From Amylostereum areolatum (taxonomy: Eukaryota; Basidiomycota; Agaricomycetes; Russulales; Stereaceae): DNA of 64,000 nucleotides. Positions within the stretch are counted from its first letter, which is position 1. The number at the start of each line of letters is the position of its first letter. Positions 20,870 through 30,649 of the stretch are shown here, piece by piece. Under the pieces are notes generated by a model, which saw only the letters and a program-made list of their open reading frames with translations, was not told the origin of the DNA and searched no databases. The position numbers and the translations under genes are program-made. Location: contig SAXG01000040.1 in the NCBI GenBank assembly GCA_012932865.1, positions 310,001 to 374,000 on the forward strand. The letters run 5' to 3'.

Positions 20870-23800
20870 TCAGACGGTTATGTTATGCTTTCCGAACACT
20901 GCCTCCGCCTCATCCCGCAATGTTCTCCAAACATCCATTTGACGAGAGGCATAACATGCTGCACCTGTATTCTTCTCGGCTTGTTCTCGTTCCTGTATGT
21001 CCGACCATTCAGAGATCTTGTGATCGTGAAATCGGAGGGTATTCTCCATTTGTGCGCGGACACGGATGATCTGCTCCTTTGTCCGATCTAAGTTTGCTCT
21101 CGCCTTTAGGAGATTAACGCGGAGAACTTTCCACTGGTCATTATCATATTCACTAACAGTGGACAGGCAGCTTACATTCATCCTTCCAAGTTGGATTCGA
21201 TACACCGTCAGAGTCTGCCTCTTGTGGCTGATTCATCCTCCAAAACCAGGCAAGCTGTGTTCATGCGGCGTGTGGATCGGAGGGATCAATAATTGTTGTA
21301 CTTGCCTGTAGATCTTGTTTCGCGAGTGCTTTGTACCTGTCTACGATCTCGGGCGAGGGATTCAGCCTGTGGAGGCATCTCCGTGCATCCATATATATCT
21401 GGACGTGTTGTCGGAGGGTGCCCAAGGTGCCATGAACAACAGAGTATGCTCGTGTGACTTGTCGCTGGGTGGTTGCTGGACAAACACCGGTCCGATACTG
21501 GAATGACAAAACCCCAACGCATTCACGGATTTACGCAAGTGAGTCGTTGGCCACACCAATCCATAAGTCTTTCTCTTGGTCCATAATATTACTGTTTCGG
21601 GAATCTGCTCGCCACGCTGATGACATTGCAGATGGTAGCATGATAGGAAGACGTTCTGCTGGAACTTCGTTTTTCTTTTTGGTATTCGTCGGCATGTCCG
21701 ACACGGGCAGTAGGTCGATTTCACCGACCTCATCAAGCTCGGCGATGAAGTCCGATGGGCCCCGAGCTGTGTCTGATCCGACGTATTTGTGTATTGACCC
21801 ATTGAATGAAATGATTTGGGCTTGAAGTTTCGACTGGCGGGTGGCAATTGCCAATGCGTCCTGCGTTGGCCGACGAATTTCAGCTTGGAGGATGAGCCTG
21901 GAGAGGTTGACAGCATTGGTCATCACTCTCAACATGATCTATGGGAAACAACGAACTGTGCTCCGCGAAGGCGTATTCCTGAAACAAGCCACTTCACACG
22001 TTCGCCTCCTCCGAGGGCCTTCTCTTTCTCTATTAAACGCATTTGTAACTCCTTTTGTCCCGGTGCTGCACCACGATAAGTGCTCCGTGGCAGTAGAATG
22101 TATGGAAAATCCATACCAAGTTCAAGCCGAACCTCGAAAAGTGCCATTTTATCTCGATCTGTTTCACGACATTTCAGGGCATCATCCATTTCCTGAAGCC
22201 ACATCTTCAATTGGTCAGGTGTTGCTTGGCGAGTCAGATCCTCGTAGTACTGTTGACGGTCGGGAAGGTTGTTCTCGGCATCCCGAAGGCGGCGGTCAAG
22301 CATGGAGGCTATGGGTTCATAAGTGTGGCTTTCCAGTAATGTGCGAGAAGGTTAGACATACGCATTCCGATGGCCTTCTTCCAGTTGGAATATAAGATAT
22401 GCCAATTGAGATTTTCTTCTCGGGCTGCCGGAGTCATGCTGCGTGAATTTCGGGATGCTAGATTGAGGATTGACCATAGAGTTTCGATGATCTCTCCATC
22501 AATATATCCGATACCTGGAATGTACAGTGGAGCAAACTTTGGGAAACACTCGTCCACGTGTCCATGGATGTGCCACACTCCGATGCCATAGACCAATTTG
22601 AGACCTATCGGAAACTCAAGATACTTGCTCCCGTCGACCCGCTGTCGGAGGTGGATTCCGTACTTGCACATTATTTTGTATAAGGCGAGGACCTTTTTTA
22701 TTCCCTTGACATTGTGCTTGAAGGTGCTGCACAGTGCGTAGTCCACATTCATTTGTCTGTGTGGAGGTATGAGATGGGAAAATAATCCGATGATTATATA
22801 TGTACTTCTCTCCCTTCTGCAAGTTAACAGTGCCAAGGGGAAACCAGGCTCCATGATCTCCACACGCTATGGAGACGACACCCGAAATGTCACAGCCCTT
22901 GTGCTCCGACTCTGCTTGTGAGATAGCACGATGGTTGACACATTTAACTCTGGTGGCCTGATCGGGTCGTCAGTTTCATATGTCCGACAACCAACATCGG
23001 ATATTGGACATCCGACATCCGACATCCGACATCCGACATCCGACATCTAACATCCGACATCGAGCAGAATGAATTACCTTCGTCTCAACTGCGTGTTGAA
23101 GATGTACAAGGTATCGGGCCTCCGGTACAAAATAACCTGTTCCATGCCCAAGGCGAACCTCACGCTGTGCAGGGGTAGCGGAGCTGAGGTGCTGTGCGCT
23201 GTAGTTTCCATTGAGAAAGACACTGGCAGTGTACTTGCACCTGTAACCAGGACATGAGTTTGAGTTTGGAAAATGGTGTATAGAGACTCTGACGTCTCGG
23301 GATCACTTTTCCAATCAGGCGTCAAGTTGATACCAGGCTGTGGACATGCAACACAAAACAAACTAAGTTGACCTGGTTGGAGCGACTTGGTTGTATTCCA
23401 AGCACCAAAGCGTCTGAGCAATGTGATGTGTCGGTATTGACGATTGACACGGCCCAGTTCGACATGGCGTGCCTTGTGAACATGGTTAGTCTTCTGATAT
23501 ACGGAAAGTCCGACCACCATACCGGAACTGTGCTAGGTGACACCCTTGAGGTCTTGACTTTGAGGCGGTTATAAAAACCTCCGATGGTCACATTCGAGTT
23601 CAGGTTCTCGTCACTGGCATCATCTAACACAGAGAATGTGAAGGCGGTCTTCGGAGTTTTGACACTAGCAGGATACAGGCCAAGTGCTAGTAGTTGAAGA
23701 TCTGCACTCGCAGCACCGTCACATTGACAGAAATGAACGCCCATTTGATGAACACCTGTAGAGTGCACAAGGACCATCATCCGATTGCCAAGAGAGTCCT

Positions 23801-24080
23801 GGGGACCAGGTTCCATCGGATCAGGGGCAGGTGATGGTGTATCATCATCTTCAAAGTCATTGTCTTCTTCAGGGGATGTAGTATCTGCGAGATTCGGAGT
23901 AGAGTTTTGTTGGGTGGGAGTCGTTGGTGGTGTCAAAGACGAAGTGTTTGGGGGTGGTGAATGAGGAGGGGGTGTGGCTTCTGGAGAGGGTGTCGGAAGG
24001 TGGGATTGACCCATCAGGGGATGAATGGCAAAATGATCATAGCCAGATAAGCCATTATATTGGCAGAACATCTGCGTCTT
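20870..24080 (-). CDS. KDZ-type transposase 1, 5' incomplete, altered catalytic motif
   Basis: Read from high to low coordinates: part of the CxC2 cysteine cluster (GVHQMGVHFCQCDG, about 23750-23690), CVACPQPGINLTPDWK (about 23350), VFLNGNYSA, ACGDHGAWFPLGTVNLQKGE (about 22830), the RNase-H-fold core (LALYKIMCKYGIHL, GVWHIHGHVDECFP, IPGIGYIDGEIIETLW), then AYSVVHGTLGTLRQHVQIYM, LAWFWRMN and a coiled C-terminus ending at 20870. Several 45-80 bp introns interrupt it. The widely seen YDI(x)CQY motif reads YKIMCKY, so the Asp is lost; KDZ2 keeps it. The first half of the CxC2 module is absent upstream, where an unknown base occurs at 24284. It is probably inactive. Exact exon limits were not determined. 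Confidence 0.8.
23008..23062 (+). repeat. Heptamer tandem array ACATCCG
   Basis: Eight 7-bp units, six exact ACATCCG and two variants, in what appears to be an intron of KDZ transposase 1. Each junction also spells TCCGA, the word enriched across the locus. Confidence 0.9.
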
Positions 24081-24622
24081 CTGTATAAATGGTATCAAGT
24101 AAGGTGAGAACTAGTAATGTTGACAGAGTCCGTCAACTCTCCTCAGATGACAGCCTATAAACAGGCTAGGTTAAGTATGATCATGATAAGTAGAGTTGAC
24201 AAAGTCTGTCATATCCATTCAGGTTTGTCAGGCCATGCTATTGTTGTCTACACCTGTCCAATTCTGACATCTTTATCAACCCANAGTCTAGCAAGCTACA
24301 GATGGTGGCAGTGCCCTACTGCTATCATGCAGGTAATGCCTTTCAACTCTGCAGATTGTTGTCAGGTGCATGGTACTTTATAATGCAAGGTGGACATGTC
24401 AATAATCACCATCTGAACAAGCCTGAATTTGCCCGTGCACCGATGATGTCATATTGCTTGATTGGGTAGCGTTGTCGGACAATGACATCATTCCTCGCAT
24501 CCTGATAGATTTTGACGAACTCGACAATCACACATTATTTGATGGAGTGACAGATGCATTCCGACGGTTACGAGTGGTACAGTCTAATCTATGCATTCAC
24601 CGCACTACACTACTACACGACG
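24081..24622. other. Non-coding stretch with an unknown base
   Basis: No gene supported. It holds the single N of the window (24284), a short inverted pair GTTGAC/GTCAAC (24120-24138) with a diverged copy near 24194, and AT-rich sequence. The missing 5' exons of KDZ transposase 1 would be expected here. Confidence 0.55.
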
Positions 24623-26760
24623 CTACCGCACAAGCACGCTATACCCCCCCACCCGAGCTTTCCCCTGAGAGTGGCTACCCGCCGCCGGTTTCGCACTCTC
24701 TGGCACGGCCTCTTGAGTAGACCGACCCATAACAGTCTTTTTCGCCTTGGTCTTCCGAGGCGCAGGATCCGCATCGTCACCCACCTCCGACGCCTTCCTC
24801 TTCGGCCGTGTCGTCCTCATAACCCCCGTCCCTTGCTCTCCGCCTCCCTGCGCCGACCGCGCGTCCCCACCGTCCTCTGGCTCCGCCGAACCTGCGTGCT
24901 GTCAGTCGTAGCACTGACCTTACGAATGCGGGGCTTCTTGACTTTCTTGTCCGCGACGTTTACGACAGGCTCTGGGACCCGCTTCCTCTTCTCCAGCTCT
25001 TGTGCGGGCTCGCGCCGGCGCTGGCGCTCGTGCTCGTGCTCCAACTCCCGTTGCTCCCGCTCCAACTCTCGCTGCTCCCGCTCCCACTCCCGCACCTGCT
25101 CGCGTTGCCCCCTCTCCCGGTGCACCCGCTCCTGGTCCAGCACCCGCTCCCGCTCCCGCCCTCGCACCTGCAGTTGATCCTGGTCCTGGTCCTGCATCTG
25201 AGCTGGTGCCCGCGCCCGCGCCTCATCCTGCCTCTGCTGAGCGAAAGGATCTCGACGGCAGAATCCGCTCCGACGGATCCGTGCTCGCTCGAACCGCGAG
25301 CCTTGCCGTTCGCCTCTTCGTCGCCCTCACCCTCTTCCTCGCCCTCACCCTCTTCGTCGCCCTCGCCCTCTTCATCGCCCTCGCCCTCGCCCTCGCCCTG
25401 GTCCTCGCCCTGGTCCTCGCCCTGAACCTCCTCATCGCCCGAGTCCTCTTGGCCCCTCTGAGAGGCTCGAGCCGCCTTGATCTCCATGTTGCGCTCTTTG
25501 ATCAGCATCGCAAGTGGGTCCGTCGTCGACCGAAGGTGATACCCGACCGGTGGTCGAGGCAAAGATTTGTCTACAGACTGTCAGCTTTAGATCATAGATC
25601 ATAAAAAGAATCTACATACCTATCCCACCACTGCAAAAGGACGGCGACCTTCGCTCGCCCATGTGGGTTCTCCAGGAAATCCAAGACGGAGAAATAGAAC
25701 GTGTCGTTCTCGTCTACGCCGTCCGCGCGGGTAAAAGTCGAGGTGGAAGAGAGACAGAAACGCGCCTATTGTTTCATGTTAGCGCATTGCGAAGACGTTG
25801 TTATAGAGATTGGGAAGCCTACCTGCATGGCGACATACGCGATTGACGGGATGGTCACATGCTTGAGACCATGGATGGCAGCGTTGCCTTGCCGGTTGCT
25901 CTTGCTGCTGGAGTCGACGGAGCTCGGTGAAGTAAATATATGTTTATATGTCTGTTGATTGTCAGTGTACGAGATGGATGAACGGTATGAGAAGGGCGCT
26001 GACATTTACGAGGACTTTATTCTTGAGGAGGCCATCCCACGGAGCTTTGGGGTTGTATTCATTGTTCTCGTAGAGCAACGCAGGCCAGATCGAGCCCGCA
26101 TACGTAGTTGTACCGGTACGTAGGCCTTCCCTGATCCTGAAACCACACCTGAGTAAGCTTCCAGGAATATCTCATGTTCGACGTACTCAGGATCATCCCA
26201 ATCCTTTCCAGCCGGACAGAGGTAAACCCCGTGACTGGATGATTGAAGCCACGCATGTCCTTGACGTTCCGGGGGATCTTGGGGTCGAGACTTTCCCCAT
26301 CGGACACCAGCCAGTCAAGGATAACCGCCTTGAGGGATCTGGAGTCATTGGGCGCGAGCCTCAGCCATCCCCTTCTGAATCTTGATGCAGTCTCCGTATC
26401 AAGTAGTATTGAAGCGAACAAAGAGACACACCTGCTTCCCGATACTGTGCAGCATCGCTTCAGAGTCCTCCTGAAACACCCTACTGGAAAGGCCGGGGAT
26501 GAGCATGAGATCGCAGAATGTCTGGTGTTCGCGTTGTTCCCTAGCGATGCGAGGTGTAAGGACGGCAGGTTGCAATGATATAGAAAGAGCTTACTCTTCG
26601 TCAAGGTCCTCGATGACCTGTTCATCTTCCTCCATGGCATTGATACGCATGACTCCGCGTTCAATGAGTGGGATTATGGAACACATCGCGTGGATGATAC
26701 GTCCAAAACCCCGCCCCCGATGAACCCAGTAGTCCACGGCCGCGCTAGAAATCGAATGGG
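24623..26760 (-). pseudogene. DUF6698-like basidiomycete protein, frameshifted
   Basis: From about 26755 downward: DYWVHRGRGFGRIIHAMCSII with EEDEQVIEDLDEE, DLMLIPGLSSRVF, DSRSLKAVILDWLVSDGESL, FNHPVTG, YLCPAGKDWDDPE, APWDGLLKNKVLV, YKHIFTSPSSVDSSSKSNRQ, GNAAIHGLKHVTIPSIAYVA, FYFSVLDFLENPHGRAKVAV, LLQWWDRQIF, then a Gly/Glu-rich repeat tail. This order matches a family abundant in Agaricomycetes that I recall as DUF6698 (unknown function). Two one-base breaks are visible: the HPVTG/VYLCPAG step needs one more base in the C run 26227-26230, and after RQIF near 25555 the frame shifts again. The first exon was not found. The tail (25.0-25.45 kb) is low complexity. Confidence 0.65.
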
Positions 26761-27722
26761 TATATAATCAAATGTTCCAGAGTATACCGACTACGTACGG
26801 TTTTCCCCGCTTCTCCACACGAAAAGCGGTGGTCCGATGTTTGAGGGGAATTGAGTATGAGGTGTTCGTCTCCAGAGGCAGGGAACCCGTCCCGAAGCAG
26901 GGGACGACGACGGTTCATACTTCGGTGGATTCCAGCTAGCCATGAGAAAGTATTGGAGAAAACAGTGATGGGGGGGCGTAGATCGACATGGTCGCGGGTG
27001 AAACGTGTTTGCACTTCACACATGTGAACGCGAGCAGGAGTTTGCACGAAAGAGGCAATTAGACGCCTACAAACTGCGTGGCTGGTCCGTGCGCGACTCG
27101 ACATTCGAACGGCGCATTCCACATACCCAACCTCTGTTTGGAGCTGGCTCTGGTGGCAGGTGGTGCTCGTCGTCTCGTCTATGTTCCGCCCTACTTACTC
27201 TGTAAACACTCCCGTCATATCACCCAATTTACGACTTATTTGTTTGAACATTCGGGGGATGAAGAACAAGCTTCGAATAAAACCAACTGACGCAATACAA
27301 CAACTCGTGAACACAAGTAAAACGTACAACAGCGCGCGGCACCAGACCATAGCAAACATGGATTATGTATTTTACACGGACGCTCGCATGGAAGTCAGTC
27401 AGGAGAGCATACGAAATGGAAGTGGGGGGATGCAACGAAAAGCAGCGGAACGAGAAAACACACAATGGGTGCATAGCAGTGGATGTATGGAAAGGCAGAC
27501 GGACGCAGAGATATCAGCGAGGGAATAAGTTCTTAGGGAGGATGACACGGCAGGAAGCGACCACCCGCAACTGCTGATAGAAATAGTCCGGGGGGGGGGG
27601 GGGGGTCGGGGCGGGGGGACGGGGGTAATACGGCGGGACAACTACCGCAACTGCAAATATAGGTTAGATGAAAAGGGTATGCAAATGAAAGCAAGGCGAG
27701 GACGTACCCAACTGCACGTTGA
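26761..27722. other. Intergenic; poly-G tract, no supported gene
   Basis: No convincing exon. A G-rich run of about 50 bases around 27586-27626 (long G runs split by single T, C or A) is the only notable feature. Possible 5' exons of the DUF6698-like gene were looked for here and not found. Confidence 0.5.
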
Positions 27723-28258
27723 TTACTTTGCCATCCGAACAAGGAAGCGCGGGCGAGGGTACTCAAACGTAGCGTTTGGATCATCGATGCGCCTGACAAC
27801 CAGTTGAACCTGCTCGCCGTCAAGGTCTTCGAAGTCGATGTCCTCGATCTCCACGTCCGAGCCGGAGTTATCAGAAGCCTGACGCATGATTCTGTCCGAA
27901 GACCGTCCTTGCTTGGAAGGGTGTGAATCTCCGCTGTGCATACCCCTCAACGTCTGCTGCACAACACTCATAGCATCGCCACGGGGGATAGGGGACGAAG
28001 ACGTGACGAAGATGAAAGGCCAGGAGGTGGACTTTAGCTGAGGGGATGAGGAAGGGCTTCCGGAGTAGGAACGTAAGAACGACGAGGACGAAGGCCTCCC
28101 GGCCGAGGAGGACGCCTTGGAAGACACCCGGCTCGAGGTGCGAGATATGTTGTCAATATTCTGCTAATGAGCAATGTCACCACAAGTCCACTGAGACGAT
28201 AGGGGAAAAGAAGTACGAAGGGCGTGCTGCTCGAGTAAGATACCATGGTCTCCGACAT
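27723..28258 (-). CDS. Hypothetical Ser-rich protein, two exons
   Basis: Exon 1 (28258-28244) encodes only MSETM; an 83 bp intron ends TTAGCAG; exon 2 (28160-27723) continues in phase with NIDNISRTSSRVSSKASSSA, a Ser-rich region and an acidic motif (SGSDVEIEDIDFEDLDGEQV) before the end RPRFLVRMAK. About 150 residues. No domain, signal peptide or membrane segment. The five-codon first exon is an inference; translation could instead start at a Met inside exon 2. Confidence 0.45.
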
Positions 28259-28568
28259 TTTGCTTGCAAAGGGAGAAGACAGTTCGGCGGGGAGGGGGTG
28301 AGGGTAGGTAGTGGAGAAATGGATCGCAAGTGCCAGCGACCCAAACCTCATGATATTTAGGAGTGTTTGGTAGCCTCACTGCCCCAGGGAGATTTCTCTG
28401 CCGACCGGCGGCCTCCCCTACGGCAACTGCCAGCCTCCTCGCTTTCTGTCAGTGTTATCCCGTTGTTCTTGCGTTGTTCCGTGATTCCACCGTTCGTACA
28501 CTTCTAAGCTCCAGCCTCCACAACACACCTTTTCCTCCTCCACGGTCTCTTCCATGGACTATCCTGTG

Positions 28569-28840
28569 ACGGAGAAGGTGAAGCATGCGGTGTGTCCCTC
28601 AAAGGCGAGATACCCAACTTGCATACGGATTCACTCACGGTCATCAATTTGTACGTTGCCTCATGCTAGTCCAGCCCCATCTGCTCACATCCACTACCCA
28701 CGGTCGACGGAGAAGGTGGAGCACACGGTGTATCCTCAAGGTGAGATACCCAACTCGCCTTCGTATTCGTTCAGTCTTCAATTTCTACGTTGCCTCATGC
28801 TAGACCAACCCCATCCACTCACTCCACTGCCCACGGTACT
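28569..28840 (+). repeat. 138-bp tandem duplication
   Basis: Two diverged copies, from 28569 and 28707, both beginning ACGGAGAAGGTG and both containing GAGATACCCAACT and CTACCCACGGT- or CTGCCCACGGT-like ends. No gene is supported across it. Confidence 0.8.
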
Positions 28841-29266
28841 GGACCGCCAGACTTCAATGTACGCCGGATACATGCGAGAGATCGCACGAGTGGTCCACAA
28901 AAAAACACATAAGTACCGCTCATTTTGCGGAGGGAGAGTACCTTCAACCTCCTCTTTCAACCTCGTCTCCCCTCCCCCGCTTTATCGCTAATGGACCTCC
29001 TCCCCCCTCATCTCCAACCCGGTATAACCCCCCCGGCCTCGGCCACTCACAAAATATCCACCAACAAATCTTCTCATTCGTGCACTTCGGCCAAGGTCAG
29101 ACGCGCCATACATCGTCGCTAAAACCATCCTCGTCTGACCCCGTTCGCAGCCTGCTACCGTCTCGACCCGATCTTCCGTGCGGTGTGGACGAATATCTGC
29201 TTGGGACGTTAATCATCACCGGCAAGGTGCGGCTGGTGTCGGGCACTCACCGATGCTGACATCGCC

Positions 29267-30174
29267 ATGTGGAACCTTGAGGTCAACGAGCAAACAAACC
29301 ACGTTAGCATCGCCGGGATGCCGGTGGGTACGACGTGCAACGTTGTTGGTACGTTATCACCTCTTTTCGCAGTTGCAGTAGCTCATCGGCTTCCTTGTTC
29401 AGAGCATATGGACTACTGCAGACGGCGCAACTGGGCCCCGCTACCGGATACCCTCTCACAGGCGGTACGTTGTTCGTTCACCGTGTCTTATCCAAAATTT
29501 AGTTCTGAAACAGGCGGACGGTCGTGTGGCGACCTTTGGCGGCGCAATGATTGGAGCCGGGCGAGTATACCTTGGGACCAGTCGGTTTGTGAACGATCGT
29601 CAGACGTTCGACGCGTACAACACCGTGCACCAACTGTGGACGGTCACGAACAATGTTCCAGTATTCAATCTTCAGCGAGCCGTCATCCTCCTCAACGGAA
29701 ACCTCATCTTGTCCCTTGACGTGCGTCTTTTTTCCTTCTCTGCTCTCATTCACTTATCATCCGCAACAGAGCACTCAAGGGACGGGCATCACGCCAGGAT
29801 CTTTCGAGTTGTCGGGAGTTATGGTACGGTGCTCGTTGTGGCACAGCATGTGGCGGGATGGTAGGCGCATTGGTGAGAAATACCGTGAGATCAAAGATTG
29901 GTGGGCCACCAGCGGTTCCTCCCTCGAGGACATCTGGGTCTTACAATGCTGTGCGGTAAGTGGCTATCAATAATTCCGTGTTTATTCCTAACATTATCAT
30001 CAGGTCATTGTCGCGTTGCGGTATCTGATCTGGGAACACAGCGGTCAAGCGGGTCTGCCCCCGCGCCTCAACATGGCAGGCATCCACGACGTGTGGGTGA
30101 CTTTCCGCCCCGTATTCGACGCCTATCGCCTCAACACAGCCGTGGCTTTGTTGCGTCCCTGCGCCTTGCGATGA
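29267..30174 (+). CDS. Hypothetical protein, multi-exon
   Basis: Family not recognised. Readable exons: 29267 onward (MWNLEVNEQTNHVSIAGMPV), about 29507-29719 (GRVATFGGAMIGAGRVYLGT, FVNDRQTFDAYNTVHQLW, LQRAVILLNGNLILSLD), about 29770-29956 (MWRDGRRIGEKYREIKDWW, LEDIWVLQCCA) and about 30004-30174 (IVALRYLIWEHSGQAGLPP, VWVTFRPVFDAYRLNTAV). The introns between the last three end in CAG and keep frame. The join between the first and second exons is unclear, and an upstream start is possible. No repeats or membrane segments. Confidence 0.45.
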
Positions 30175-30649
30175 GGCACCACTACACCGCTTTGTTAGTA
30201 TTTTTTCTCCCTACCCATTGGCATATACTAATTTTTACAACCTTAGGGTGATCGGCTCATGCCCGCTCAGTTCCAGGCCGTTGCTGTCGCCCCTCCTGCA
30301 TAATCTCGCATATCTGTTGTTGTATCTGTCGTTCTTCCCATGCTCATTTCGCTGTATCTTCACTCGAACTTTATGACATTTTCATTGGTTTCTGCACCTG
30401 TCGCACGGCGGTGATTTTTACGGAAGTGTGATCAGTTCAGGCCAAGTATTAGCTTCTGTGGACACCTCACGCAGCCACGCAGCCACTCCTGAAACCATCT
30501 TAAGAGCCACTGACACGGGAGACGGTGAAATGGGCGTCGTCTTCAGGCCAGTTTGAGTTCGTTCCCACGCTCGCGTGCAGACGCGACGCGACGCGACGCG
30601 GCTTGACCTCCTGCAGCTTCCGTCTTCTACCAGTTTCTCTCGTGCACTT
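30175..30649. other. Intergenic, upstream of the Plavaka gene
   Basis: No gene supported. A short GACGC-type repeat (GACGCGACGCGACGCG, around 30582-30598) lies just before the Plavaka start. Terminal inverted repeats of the element were not recognised. Confidence 0.5.

Noticed and set aside
9638..24080. A TET/JBP dioxygenase linked to the KDZ element, as reported for other basidiomycete KDZ transposons
   Set aside because: No frame at either KDZ locus shows the HxD ... H ... R pattern of this family; BIG1, E and the Cys-cluster genes do not resemble it.
25000..25604. Plus-strand Leu/Pro/Ala-rich frames
   Set aside because: Shadows of the Gly/Glu repeat tail of the DUF6698-like gene.
27584..27626. 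G-quadruplex or promoter function of the poly-G tract
   Set aside because: No gene start is supported next to it; it may be an artefact-prone homopolymer and nothing else.
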